Source: Viridibacterium sp047600765 (lineage in GTDB: Bacteria > Pseudomonadota > Gammaproteobacteria > Burkholderiales > Rhodocyclaceae). From it: 64,000 nt of DNA. Shown here in pieces: positions 44,553 to 52,677 of the stretch (positions are counted from its first letter, which is position 1; each line of letters opens with the position of its first letter). A model generated the notes under the pieces. The model saw only the letters and a program-made list of their open reading frames with translations. It did no database searches and had not been told where the DNA came from. The position numbers and the translations under genes are program-made. The stretch covers positions 558,001 through 622,000 of the forward strand of contig JASGKF010000002.1 in assembly GCA_047600765.1 (NCBI GenBank), given 5' to 3'.

Positions 44553-44819
44553 TCAGGCTTGAGCTTCGGGCACGATCACCACGGTGCGGCGACGCTGTGC
44601 GCCCTTGATCACGAACTGCACGTGACCGTCGATCAGCGCGAACAGGGTGTGATCCTTGCCGATGCCGACGTTGTCGCCCGGGTGGTATTCAGTACCGCGT
44701 TGGCGAACGATGATGTTGCCAGCGAGAACGAATTGACCGCCGTAGCGCTTCACGCCGAGTCGTTTTGCATGGGATTCGCGGCCGTTACGGGAACTACCGC
44801 CTGCTTTTTTGTGTGCCAT
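44553..44819 (-). CDS. rpmA: 50S ribosomal protein L27
   Basis: L27 lies near the peptidyl transferase centre of the large subunit. The 88-residue protein starts AHKKAGGSSRNGRES, the standard bacterial N-terminus without a cleavable leader, and includes GGQFVLAGNIIVRQRGT. It follows rplU by 17 bases. Confidence 0.98.
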   Translation of the reverse strand: MAHKKAGGSSRNGRESHAKRLGVKRYGGQFVLAGNIIVRQRGTEYHPGDNVGIGKDHTLFALIDGHVQFVIKGAQRRRTVVIVPEAQA

Positions 44820-44836
44820 GGCGCTTTATCCTCCGG

Positions 44837-45148
44837 TTAGGCCGAAATCGCTTCGATGCGAAGTTCGGTGTAGTTTTGACGATGACCTTGATGCTTCTGG
44901 TAGTGCTTGCGACGACGCATCTTGAAGATCGTGACCTTGTCGTGACGACCTTGCGCCAGGACGACGGCTTTCACAGTGGCACCAGAAACCAGAGGCGCGC
45001 CGATTTTCACGGAATCGCCTTCGCCGACCATGAGAACCTGGTCGAGGGTCACTTCTGCGCCAACGTCTGCCGGTATCTGTTCTACTTTGATTTTTTCGCC
45101 AGCGGCAACGCGATACTGCTTGCCACCGGTTTTTATGACCGCGTACAT
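44837..45148 (-). CDS. rplU: 50S ribosomal protein L21
   Basis: L21 is a 23S rRNA-binding protein of the large subunit. The 103-residue protein begins MYAVIKTGGKQYRV and contains KMRRRKHYQKHQGHRQ near the C-terminus, both characteristic. The ATG is complementary to 45146-45148; in-frame sequence further upstream covers the promoter and is not coding. It heads the rplU-rpmA-obgE-proB series. Confidence 0.98.
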   Translation of the reverse strand: MYAVIKTGGKQYRVAAGEKIKVEQIPADVGAEVTLDQVLMVGEGDSVKIGAPLVSGATVKAVVLAQGRHDKVTIFKMRRRKHYQKHQGHRQNYTELRIEAISA

Positions 45149-45172
45149 GTTGGAACTCCAATAGGAAATTGA

Positions 45173-45188
45173 CTGCAGAAAACTGCAG
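45173..45188. repeat. Inverted CTGCAG repeat in the rplU leader
   Basis: CTGCAG occurs twice, separated by AAAA; the pair can form a small hairpin in the rplU 5' leader, between the promoter and the start codon. A regulatory role is possible but not shown. Confidence 0.4.
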
Positions 45189-45196
45189 AGCCGGCG

Positions 45197-45225
45197 ATTA
45201 TGGTATGGGCGGACACACAAGTCAA
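45197..45225 (-). promoter_or_regulatory. Sigma-70-type promoter of rplU
   Basis: On the minus strand TTGACT (complement of 45220-45225) and CATAAT (complement of 45197-45202) are 17 bases apart, a good match to the housekeeping consensus, about 50 bases before the rplU ATG. Confidence 0.75.
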
Positions 45226-45309
45226 CGATCCAGGCGCGGGGCGGGCTTGACGCCCTTCGGGCCCGCCACATAACATCCCGCGTCTTTCCCCTCACGCCGT
45301 CCCCTCATT

Positions 45310-46290
45310 TTGACCCCCGCAGCCTCGCTCGAACAGCTGTACGCGCCCATTTCTGCCGATCTGGACGCGGTTAACCACGTCATTCGCGCCCGCCTGCACT
45401 CCGATGTGGTGCTGATCCGCCAGGTTGCCGAGTACATCATTGGCGCCGGCGGCAAGCGGCTGCGCCCGGCCCTCGTGCTGCTGGTGGCACGTGCGCTGGG
45501 CTATGAGGGGCGCGCCCATCACGAGCTGGCAGCGGTCGTGGAGTTCATCCACACGGCGACGCTGTTGCATGACGACGTCGTGGACGAATCCGATCTGCGC
45601 CGAGGGCGTTCGACGGCCAATGCCATGTTCGGCAATGCGGCTTCGGTTCTGGTCGGCGATTTTCTCTATTCGCGAGCTTTCCAGATGATGGTCGGCGTCA
45701 ACGACATGCGTGTGATGCGCGTGTTGTCGGATGCAACCAATGTCATCGCCGAGGGAGAGGTGTTGCAGCTGCTTAACGTGCGCAACGCCGACGCGACGGT
45801 CGAGTCCTACTTGCGCGTGATCCACTTCAAGACCGCCATGCTGTTCGAAGCCGCGGCGCGCCTGGGGGCGATCCTGGGTGGCCAGGACGAGGCAGGGCAA
45901 GAGCGCATGGCGACCTTCGGGCGCCACATCGGCACGGCCTTCCAGCTCATCGACGACGTGCTGGATTACTCGGGTGACGAGGCTGCAACGGGCAAGCATC
46001 TGGGCGACGATCTTGCCGAGGGCAAGCCGACCTTGCCGCTGATTCACGCCATGCAGCACGGCACGCCTGAGCAGGCTGCGGTGGTGCGTCGTGCGATCGA
46101 AGAGACGGGGCGCGATTGGTTCACCGAAGTGATGGATGCGATTCGTGCGACGGATGCGCTGGCGGTGACGCGTGAATACGCGAAGCGCGAAGCGGAGGCT
46201 GCCAGAGCGGCGCTTTCCATGCTAGAATCTTCCGCTTTCGCTGACGCGCTGATAAAATTGTGCGACTTCGCGGTGGCAAGGGATCATTGA
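45310..46290 (+). CDS. ispB: Polyprenyl (probably octaprenyl) diphosphate synthase
   Basis: IspB extends farnesyl diphosphate to the side chain of ubiquinone. The 326-residue protein has the two aspartate-rich motifs of trans-prenyltransferases: LLHDDVVDESDLRRG (first) and LIDDVLDYSG (second), plus GGKRLRPALVLL near the N-terminus. The start appears to be a TTG at 45310; no better in-frame codon lies close by. It is divergent from rplU, as in many proteobacteria. The chain length (C40) is inferred from family habit. Confidence 0.94.
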   Translation: MTPAASLEQLYAPISADLDAVNHVIRARLHSDVVLIRQVAEYIIGAGGKRLRPALVLLVARALGYEGRAHHELAAVVEFIHTATLLHDDVVDESDLRRGRSTANAMFGNAASVLVGDFLYSRAFQMMVGVNDMRVMRVLSDATNVIAEGEVLQLLNVRNADATVESYLRVIHFKTAMLFEAAARLGAILGGQDEAGQERMATFGRHIGTAFQLIDDVLDYSGDEAATGKHLGDDLAEGKPTLPLIHAMQHGTPEQAAVVRRAIEETGRDWFTEVMDAIRATDALAVTREYAKREAEAARAALSMLESSAFADALIKLCDFAVARDH

Positions 46291-46318
46291 TCCAGCGCGC
46301 CGCGCAGCAGAAAAATAA

Positions 46319-46395
46319 CGGGGTGTAGCTTAGCCTGGTAGAGCGCTACGTTCGGGACGTAGAGGCCGGAGGTTCGAATCCTCTCACCCCGACCA
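46319..46395 (+). tRNA. tRNA-Pro (anticodon CGG)
   Basis: The 77 bases form a cloverleaf with acceptor CGGGGTG/CACCCCG, encoded ACCA end, D arm with AGCCTGGTAGAGC, anticodon stem CTACG/CGTAG with loop TTCGGGA (anticodon CGG) and T arm GAGGTTCGAATCCTC. Confidence 0.97.
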
Positions 46396-46402
46396 GGACA
46401 TG

Positions 46403-46433
46403 AAAAAGCCGGATCATTGCGATCCGGCTTTTT
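46403..46433. terminator. Bidirectional terminator after tRNA-Pro
   Basis: Arms AAAAAGCCGGATC and GATCCGGCTTTTT enclose ATTGC. It can end both the tRNA transcript and the convergent dadA transcript. Confidence 0.9.
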
Positions 46434-46458
46434 CTTTTTCTGTCGCTTGTATCCGGGC

Positions 46459-47721
46459 TTAGCGGCGTCCCTTCCACATCGGGTAGCGAATCTCTGGCGG
46501 CTGCCCGTCGATGAAGTCGGCCAGCAACTGCGCGGAACCGCAGGCCAGTGTATAGCCCAGCGTGCCGTGACCGGTGTTGTAGAACAGGTTGGGCAGGCGC
46601 GAGCGGCCGATGATGGGCAGGTTGTTGGGCGTCGTCGGGCGCAGGCCGGCCCAGAAGGTTGGTGCGCGCAGGTCTGCCGCACCCGGGAATAGGTCTTCGA
46701 CCCATTGCGTGAGGGCGTTGCAGCGGTTGGGGTCGAGCTCCAGGTTGAAGCCGTTCAGCTCGGCCGTGCCGGCGATGCGCAGCGTTTCGCCGAGGCGTGA
46801 CAGCACGATGCGGTGGGATTCGTCCGTGATGCTGACCGTCGGGGCACGTGAGGCATCACGCACGGGCACGGTTGCCGAATAGCCCTTCACCGGATAGATC
46901 GGCAGGCGTTCGCTGGCGCGGCGCGCAAGCGTCTTGCTGAAGCTGCCTGCGCAAACGACATAGGCATCGCCCGTCACCGCACCGCGGCGGCCCGATTCGT
47001 CCACGAGGTGCAGCGAGGTGATGCGGCCGTTTTCGGGCATCAGGCGTTCAATGTCCGCGCCGTAGCGGAAGGTGACGCCGGCCTTTGCTGCGGCATCAGC
47101 CAGTTGGCGAGTGAAGAGATAGCAGTTGCCGCTTTCGTCATCATCGCCAAGCATGCCACCCGCCAGTCTGGGCAGGCAGCTCGCCACGGCAGGGTCGTAT
47201 TCCGCGCACTGCTCTGGCGTCAGCACGCGGGCGCCGATGCCGATGTTCTGGATCACCTGGGCCTGTTTGATGCCGTGCTGCAGCTCGCTATTGCTGAAAT
47301 AGAGATGCAGGACGCCGCGATCACGCTGCTCGTAGGAGAGGTTGAGCTCCATGTTGAGGTCGTACAGCAAGCGACCACTCCAGGCCGCCAGATGGCCAAT
47401 GGCCAGCGTATTGCGGTGGCTGCGGCCGGGCAGGCATTCGCGCAGGAATTCCATGCCCCAGCGCCAGCGTGCCGGCTCGGCTGGCAGGCGGAACAACATG
47501 GGTGCATCGCGACGGCCCAGCCAGCGCAGGATGGTCAGTGGCGTTCCCGGGTTGGCCCAGGGTTCAGGGTGGCTGAGGGAAACCTGACCACCGTTGGCAA
47601 AGCTGGTCTCGAGGGCGGGGGCTTCACGCCTTTCGACGACGGTGACTTCATGGCCCGCCTTGCGCAGGTACCAGGCGGTGGTGACTCCGGTGACTCCGGC
47701 TCCAATGACGACAATATGCAT
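46459..47721 (-). CDS. dadA: D-amino acid dehydrogenase small subunit
   Basis: DadA is an FAD enzyme that oxidatively deaminates D-amino acids and passes electrons to the respiratory chain. The 420-residue protein starts MHIVVIGAGVTGVTTAWYL, the Rossmann FAD-binding motif (GxGxxG), followed by ETSFANGGQVSLSHPEPWANPG, a DadA signature. The C-terminal GHGTLGYTLACGSAQLLADFIDG segment completes the FAD site. The start is the ATG complementary to 47719-47721, chosen by the conserved N-terminus. No alanine racemase gene (dadX) is adjacent. Confidence 0.92.
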   Translation of the reverse strand: MHIVVIGAGVTGVTTAWYLRKAGHEVTVVERREAPALETSFANGGQVSLSHPEPWANPGTPLTILRWLGRRDAPMLFRLPAEPARWRWGMEFLRECLPGRSHRNTLAIGHLAAWSGRLLYDLNMELNLSYEQRDRGVLHLYFSNSELQHGIKQAQVIQNIGIGARVLTPEQCAEYDPAVASCLPRLAGGMLGDDDESGNCYLFTRQLADAAAKAGVTFRYGADIERLMPENGRITSLHLVDESGRRGAVTGDAYVVCAGSFSKTLARRASERLPIYPVKGYSATVPVRDASRAPTVSITDESHRIVLSRLGETLRIAGTAELNGFNLELDPNRCNALTQWVEDLFPGAADLRAPTFWAGLRPTTPNNLPIIGRSRLPNLFYNTGHGTLGYTLACGSAQLLADFIDGQPPEIRYPMWKGRR

Positions 47722-47887
47722 CGTGGGGGCTGATCCTGAGGGGCGTGAGTTGGCGGGGTGGCGCAGCAGTGTCCCCGATCTGGCCGATTCTGACAAATTC
47801 TGTAGCCCGAGGTTCGATCTGAAATCAAAGCACGGGATAATTGGCGGTCTGTATCACAGCCATCCTCACAGCCATCCGGGAGCCCTC

Positions 47888-48901
47888 ATGGCCCGCGTCA
47901 CCCTCACGCAATTCCTTATCGAACAACAGCGCAGTGACCAGCCCATTGCGTCGAACTTGCGCCTGCTGATCGAGGTGGTGGCCCGTGCCGTCAAGACCAT
48001 CAGCGTGCACGTCGGCAAAGGCAACATCGCAGGGCTGCTCGGCAATGCCGGGACCGACAATGTGCAGGGCGAGGCACAGAAGAAGCTCGACGTGATTGCC
48101 AACGAGCTGCTGTTGCAGGCCAACGAGTGGGGCGGCCACCTGGCGGCCATGGCTTCCGAGGAGCTGGAAGGTCCGTCCCTGATTCCCAACCGTTACCCCA
48201 AGGGCGAATACCTGCTGGTGTTCGATCCGCTGGATGGCTCGTCCAATATCGACGTGAACATCTCGGTGGGCACCATTTTCTCCGTGCTCCGCTGCCCCGA
48301 GGGGACGCGTGACGTCGATGACTCCGCCTTCCTGCAGCCGGGGCGCCAGCAGGTGGCTGCGGGCTACGCCGTCTACGGCCCGTCCACCATGCTGGTGCTG
48401 ACCGTAGGCGCAGGGACGCATGGCTTCACGCTGGACCGCGAGTTCGGCGCCTGGGTGCTGACGCATCCAGACATCCGCATTCCCGAGAGCACCAAAGAGT
48501 TCGCCATCAATGCCTCGCGGGCCCGCTTTTGGGAGCCGCCCGTGCAGCGCTACATCAGCGAACTGCAGCAAGGCGTTGAAGGTCCGCGCGAACAGGACTT
48601 CAACATGCGCTGGGTGGCCTCGATGGTGGCCGACGTGCATCGCATCCTCGCGCGCGGCGGCATCTTTCTCTACCCGCTCGACGAGAAAAATCGCAAGAGC
48701 GGAGGTCACCTGCGCCTGATGTACGAAGCCAACCCGATGGCCTTCATCGTCGAGCAGGCAGGTGGCGCAGCGTCGACTGGTCGCCAGGCCATTCTCGACG
48801 TGCAGCCGTCCGGCCTGCATCAGCGCGTGCCGGTGGTGCTGGGCTCGCGCAACGAGGTGGAGCGGGTGGTGGCGTATCACGCCGAGGCCGATGGCAAATA
48901 A
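47888..48901 (+). CDS. fbp: Fructose-1,6-bisphosphatase class I
   Basis: Fbp removes the C1 phosphate of fructose 1,6-bisphosphate in gluconeogenesis. The 337-residue protein carries the metal-binding motif YLLVFDPLDGSSNIDVN and the sugar-phosphate region KNRKSGGHLRLMYEANPMAFIVEQAGG. The N-terminal start MARVTLTQFLIEQQ matches the family; in-frame codons further upstream overlap the divergent dadA leader. Confidence 0.96.
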   Translation: MARVTLTQFLIEQQRSDQPIASNLRLLIEVVARAVKTISVHVGKGNIAGLLGNAGTDNVQGEAQKKLDVIANELLLQANEWGGHLAAMASEELEGPSLIPNRYPKGEYLLVFDPLDGSSNIDVNISVGTIFSVLRCPEGTRDVDDSAFLQPGRQQVAAGYAVYGPSTMLVLTVGAGTHGFTLDREFGAWVLTHPDIRIPESTKEFAINASRARFWEPPVQRYISELQQGVEGPREQDFNMRWVASMVADVHRILARGGIFLYPLDEKNRKSGGHLRLMYEANPMAFIVEQAGGAASTGRQAILDVQPSGLHQRVPVVLGSRNEVERVVAYHAEADGK

Positions 48902-48904
48902 AAA

Positions 48905-48929
48905 GGGCCGTCACGTTGCGTAACGGCCC
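48905..48929 (-). terminator. Hairpin downstream of fbp with a T-run on the minus strand
   Basis: Stem GGGCCGT/ACGGCCC with inner ACG/CGT and a TTG loop. The A-run lies on the left, so the T-run of a classical terminator exists only for transcripts running on the minus strand from the region 48939-49143. On the plus strand it could still mark the fbp 3' end. Confidence 0.6.
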
Positions 48930-48938
48930 GAAGAGGAC

Positions 48939-49143
48939 ATCGGAGAGACAGACAATGCTGCACTTGCAGTGTCAGCCGAACAGTTGCCGGAATGTTCCCC
49001 TGCCTCTGCACCGCTAACGCTTGATCCGGCTGGGCCTGGCCCGCACCGGAAAACCGGGTTGCATGCTGAAGGGGCCATACGGGCCGCGAAAGTCGCGATT
49101 TCCGTGGGTTCTGGGCCCTTCAAGGAGCTCATTTCTCTGCGAT
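48939..49143. ncRNA. Candidate structured RNA between fbp and tcdA (possibly 6S RNA)
   Basis: The 435 bases between fbp and tcdA contain no credible gene but much pairing potential. The ends close as ATCGGAGAGA (48939-48948) with TCTCTGCGAT (49134-49143), about 205 bases apart, the size of 6S RNA. Internal helices include CTGAAGGGGCC with GGGCCCTTCA (49066-49122) and CCGG-AAAA-CCGG (49046-49057). For the plus strand, TTCCCCTG on the 5' side and a TTCAAGG hairpin on the 3' side resemble E. coli 6S RNA. For the minus strand, TTGCCT-N18-TATGGT (49151-49180) and the T-run hairpin at 48905-48929 would supply promoter and terminator. The strand and identity are unresolved. Confidence 0.4.
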
Positions 49144-49336
49144 TGTCGTAACCATAGTTGCCGCTTCATGACACAGGCAAGTCATCGGATTGTCTTATTG
49201 CATTGCTGGCAGTTTTGTGGTTTCGTGCAAAATTTCACGGAATCGCCGGGTTGCCGAGGAGGTTTCGTGGCAAAAGCAGCATTTTCGACAGGGGCGGCCA
49301 GCGCCCCGGCAGGCCTGCGCGACGGGAGTCCCGCTG

Positions 49337-50125
49337 ATGTCTGACCCCACGCTGGATCCCGTGACCGAGATTGACCATGAGCGCCGCTTTGGCGGCGTCG
49401 CCCGCCTGCACGGCGAGGCGGGCTTGCGAGCCTTTGCTGCGGCCAGTGTGTGCGTGGTGGGTGTGGGCGGCGTGGGCTCCTGGGCCGCTGAGGCGCTGGC
49501 GCGCAGCGCAGTGGGAGCCTTGACGCTGATCGACCTCGACATGATTGCCGAGTCGAACACCAACCGGCAGATCCATGCCCTGGGCGATGCTTGGGGGCGC
49601 GCCAAGGTCGATGCGATGGCCGAACGTATCCTGGCGATCAACCCCGGGTGTCGCGTGAAGGTGATCGAAGACTTCGTCACCGAAGAGAACCTGGCCAGCC
49701 TGCTGGCCGGGCATGACGCCGTGCTTGATGCCATCGACAACGTGCGCGTGAAGACCGCGATGGTGGTCCATTGCAGCAGGCAAGGGCAGTTGCTGGTCGT
49801 ATGTGGTGGGGCCGGTGGCAAGCAGGATCCCTCGCGCATCCGCGTCGATGATCTGTCGCGCACCGAGCAGGACCCGCTGCTCGCCAAGGTGCGCGCAAAA
49901 CTGCGCAAGGAACATGGCTTCACGCGCGATCCGCGCCGCAAGTTCGGTGTCGAGGCGATCTATTCCAGTGAGCCCGTGCAGATGCCGGTGGTGTGCGAGC
50001 CGACAGGGCCGCAAGGTTTGTCCTGCGCAGGTTATGGCTCGGATGTCTGCGTCACCGCTAGCGTGGGCTTGCTGGCCAGCGCGCGCGTTCTGGCCGGCCT
50101 CAAACGTTTGAAGGGAGAGGCATGA
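49337..50125 (+). CDS. tcdA: tRNA threonylcarbamoyladenosine dehydratase TcdA
   Basis: TcdA (CsdL) is an E1-like enzyme that cyclises t6A at position 37 of ANN-decoding tRNAs using ATP. The 262-residue protein has the nucleotide-binding motif VVGVGGVGSWAAEALARS followed by LIDLDMIAESNTNRQ, typical of the ThiF/MoeB/E1 fold, and a FGVEAIYSSEP segment seen in TcdA. The ATG at 49337 begins the conserved region. It overlaps the next gene by 4 bases. Confidence 0.92.
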   Translation: MSDPTLDPVTEIDHERRFGGVARLHGEAGLRAFAAASVCVVGVGGVGSWAAEALARSAVGALTLIDLDMIAESNTNRQIHALGDAWGRAKVDAMAERILAINPGCRVKVIEDFVTEENLASLLAGHDAVLDAIDNVRVKTAMVVHCSRQGQLLVVCGGAGGKQDPSRIRVDDLSRTEQDPLLAKVRAKLRKEHGFTRDPRRKFGVEAIYSSEPVQMPVVCEPTGPQGLSCAGYGSDVCVTASVGLLASARVLAGLKRLKGEA

Positions 50126-50505
50126 GTACCGAAACCACGCGCAGCGCGATCGTCCTGTTCGGCCATGGCGCACGCGATCCGGAATGGGCCGGCCCAATGC
50201 GGCGTCTTGCGGACAGCATCCGTGCGCAAGCGCCGGGGCAGGAGGTGGCGCTGGCCTTTCTCGAGTTCATGTCGCCCACACTGCCTGAAGCCATCGAGCA
50301 ATTCATTGCTGCCGGAGCGACCCGGGTGACCGTGGTGCCGGTCTTCCTCGCGCAGGGCGGACATGTACGCCGCGACGTGCCCGAGATGCTGGCGCGTGTG
50401 CAGCAGGCGCATCCGGGCGTGGTGCTGCGTCTCGCGCCCGCCCTGGGTGAGAGCGATGCCGTCATTGCCGCGATGGCGCGGGTTGCGCTGGACGGAGCAA
50501 GCTGA
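50122..50505 (+). CDS. CbiX/SirB-type sirohydrochlorin chelatase domain protein
   Basis: This 127-residue protein is a single chelatase domain of the CbiX type. It opens IVLFGHGARDPEWAGPMRRLA, in which the histidine of GHGARD is the conserved metal ligand, and has VVPVFLAQGGHVRRDVPEM with the second histidine. Short CbiX proteins of this length act as homodimers that insert cobalt, nickel or iron into sirohydrochlorin-like rings. No other tetrapyrrole gene is adjacent, so the metal and pathway are undecided. Confidence 0.82.
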   Translation: MSTETTRSAIVLFGHGARDPEWAGPMRRLADSIRAQAPGQEVALAFLEFMSPTLPEAIEQFIAAGATRVTVVPVFLAQGGHVRRDVPEMLARVQQAHPGVVLRLAPALGESDAVIAAMARVALDGAS

Positions 50506-50654
50506 TCCCCGACAGGGTGCGTGCCGGTGCGTGGTCTATAGTGATTTCAGGAATGGCCTCGCGTGCGACGTCTCATCCGGGGTGATCGTCACGCGCATCG
50601 AGCCAGCCTGTGTCGCGGCCTGCCTGCCGGCATGGCTGCCGAGGAGGACAAGTG

Positions 50655-51023
50655 ATGATCACCACCGAAGTGTTTGCCGACCGGCTTGAGTTGCATGCCT
50701 TTGGCCGACTGAGCCTCGCGGAGTGCAAGGAGTTCGAAGAACTCTCCGACTACCGCCTGCATTTCAACGGGCCGCTGGATCTGTTGCTGGACCTGCGTGA
50801 GCTGGAGTCCTGCTCACTCGACGCGATGGTGGAGCAGATCCGTTACGGCCGGCTGCATGCGCATGACTTCAGCCGCATCGCCGTGGTGTCCGACAGCAGC
50901 CTGATAGCCTGGGTTGCCTTGCTGTCACAAGTGTTCGTCGACGCGGAAATCCAGGTCTTCGATGCACTGGAGATGGCGCAGGAGTGGCTGGGCGAACCGG
51001 GCAAGCTGGAGCTGAGTCACTGA
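50655..51023 (+). CDS. SpoIIAA-like (STAS-type) protein
   Basis: This 122-residue protein resembles the SpoIIAA-like family, distant relatives of STAS anti-anti-sigma factors. The core strand LDLLLDLRELESCSLDAM aligns by eye with the region that holds the phosphorylated serine in true SpoIIAA proteins, but the DSSG motif is absent. GAGGAGGACA lies just before the ATG. It is convergent with a receiver-PP2C phosphatase gene (stops 17 bases apart), which may be meaningful because such phosphatases act on STAS proteins. Confidence 0.7.
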   Translation: MITTEVFADRLELHAFGRLSLAECKEFEELSDYRLHFNGPLDLLLDLRELESCSLDAMVEQIRYGRLHAHDFSRIAVVSDSSLIAWVALLSQVFVDAEIQVFDALEMAQEWLGEPGKLELSH

Positions 51024-51040
51024 GCCTTGCTGGCGGCTGC

Positions 51041-52585
51041 TCAGTCCAGCTGCAGCAGCAGTGCCGAAGCGTCGTCGTGCGGATTGTGGCCGTCCATGTG
51101 GTGGGCCAGGGCGGCGTTGAGTGCGCTCAACGCGCCTGCTGAGCCGCCGTTGCGACGCATGACCTCGATCGCTCCGTCTTCCCCGAACTCGTTGCCGCCG
51201 TCCAGCGCAGCTTCGAACACGCCATCCGAACACAGCAGCACGCAGCCCCCGGGTTGATCCCAGCTGAGATTATCCGGTTCGCAGTCACTGGCATCGAGAT
51301 CGGTGATGCCCAGCGCGAGGTGGGCGGAGGGCAGGCGCCCCTGCAGCTCACCGTCAGGGCCGAAGTGCAGCACGCTGGGCACGCCGCCAATCCAGTAGCT
51401 CGCCTTGCGCTGCGTTTCGTCGATGCAGATGATCGCTGCGGCCACGAAGCGTCCGGGTGGCAGCAGTGCGCGCAACCCCTTGTTGGTTTCCGCAACGATA
51501 TGGCTCACCGGCGCATTGGCGAGCACCGATTGATGGAACTGGCTGACCACGGACAGGCCGCTCATTGCCGCTGCGAGGCCATGGCCGGTCGCGTCGGCCA
51601 GCAAGCCATACAGCAGCCCGGACGGCGAACGTCCGGCCAGCACGATGTCGCCCGAGAAGCGTTCGGTCGGCAGCACCATCAGTTGCGCGCCGCGCTTGTC
51701 AGCGTGTTGCTGGTTGATGTGGCGATCGAGGATTTCCTTGGCGAGTTCGGCTTCGGCCTCGACCTCTTCGTGATACTGGCGCAAGCGCGCCGCGTCATCC
51801 GCAATCTGCTGTTCGGCGCGTTTGCGTTCGCTGATGTCACGCACCACGCCGATGAAGAGCTTGCGGTCCGACGGCAGGGCGCTGATTGTGAGTTCCATCG
51901 GGAAAGCGCGGCCGCCCGGCGCGCAGGCTGAGATCTCGGCGACGCGACCGATCAACTGACCGGTACCGTGCTCGAGGTTACGCGCCAGTTCCAGCGCGAA
52001 AGCCGGACGCTCGCGTTCGGTCACCAGGGTGGCCAGATGGCGCCCGACCAGTGCGTTGTCATGTACGCCGAAGATCTGTGCCGCTGCGCGGTTGAGGGTG
52101 ACCACGGCGCCCGTGCCATCGAAAGTGATGATGCCGTCGATGACCGCATCCGAAATCGCGCTTTCACGCCGGTGGGCTTCGTCCTGGGCACGCTGGAAGC
52201 TCAGTGCGCGCGACATGTTGCGCATCTTGGCGGCGAAGACCTGGTATGACAGCGGCTTGACGAGATAGTCGTCGGCACCGCCTTCCAGTGCGCGGATGAT
52301 GTCGGCCTCGGTGTCCATTGCCGACACGACGAAGATCGGCACCCAGCGACGGCTGTCGATGTTGCGGATGTGGCGGATCGCGTCGAAGCCGTCCATCACC
52401 GGCATCATGAGGTCCATCAGCACGATGTCGGGCCGGTTCGAGTGGAACATCTGCACGGCTTCCTCGCCGTTCTCGGCCGTGATGGCTTCGAACCCGAGGC
52501 GGCCAAGATAGGCGCGCAACAGGGTGCGATTGGCCTGCACGTCGTCAGCGACGAGTACTTTCAGTGGCTTCTGCGAAGCGCTCAT
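51041..52585 (-). CDS. Response regulator with PAS domain and SpoIIE-type PP2C phosphatase
   Basis: This 514-residue protein has three parts: a receiver domain (about 1-125) with the acidic pair in VADD and the phosphoacceptor aspartate in IVLMDLMMP; a PAS domain (about 145-260) ending in VVRDISERKRAEQ; and a SpoIIE/PP2C phosphatase (about 300-514) with GDIVLAGRSPSG, LLADATGHGLAAAM, VLLCSDGVFEA and a final HDDASALLLQ, which hold the metal-binding aspartates. Such proteins dephosphorylate STAS-domain anti-anti-sigma factors in response to a histidine kinase. It lies 92 bases downstream of the receiver-HATPase gene. Confidence 0.9.
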   Translation of the reverse strand: MSASQKPLKVLVADDVQANRTLLRAYLGRLGFEAITAENGEEAVQMFHSNRPDIVLMDLMMPVMDGFDAIRHIRNIDSRRWVPIFVVSAMDTEADIIRALEGGADDYLVKPLSYQVFAAKMRNMSRALSFQRAQDEAHRRESAISDAVIDGIITFDGTGAVVTLNRAAAQIFGVHDNALVGRHLATLVTERERPAFALELARNLEHGTGQLIGRVAEISACAPGGRAFPMELTISALPSDRKLFIGVVRDISERKRAEQQIADDAARLRQYHEEVEAEAELAKEILDRHINQQHADKRGAQLMVLPTERFSGDIVLAGRSPSGLLYGLLADATGHGLAAAMSGLSVVSQFHQSVLANAPVSHIVAETNKGLRALLPPGRFVAAAIICIDETQRKASYWIGGVPSVLHFGPDGELQGRLPSAHLALGITDLDASDCEPDNLSWDQPGGCVLLCSDGVFEAALDGGNEFGEDGAIEVMRRNGGSAGALSALNAALAHHMDGHNPHDDASALLLQLD

Positions 52586-52677
52586 GTTCCCCGCTTTCGG
52601 TAGAGGGTTCGAGCCGTCCGGGCGGCATTGCGGCCCGTTCCATGGCTGGATGTTACTAAAGTTGTATGCCGTACGCC

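Noticed and set aside
48911..49344. Short open frames between fbp and tcdA on both strands
   Set aside because: They are 60-107 codons, lack ribosome binding sites and family features, and overlap a region with strong pairing potential.
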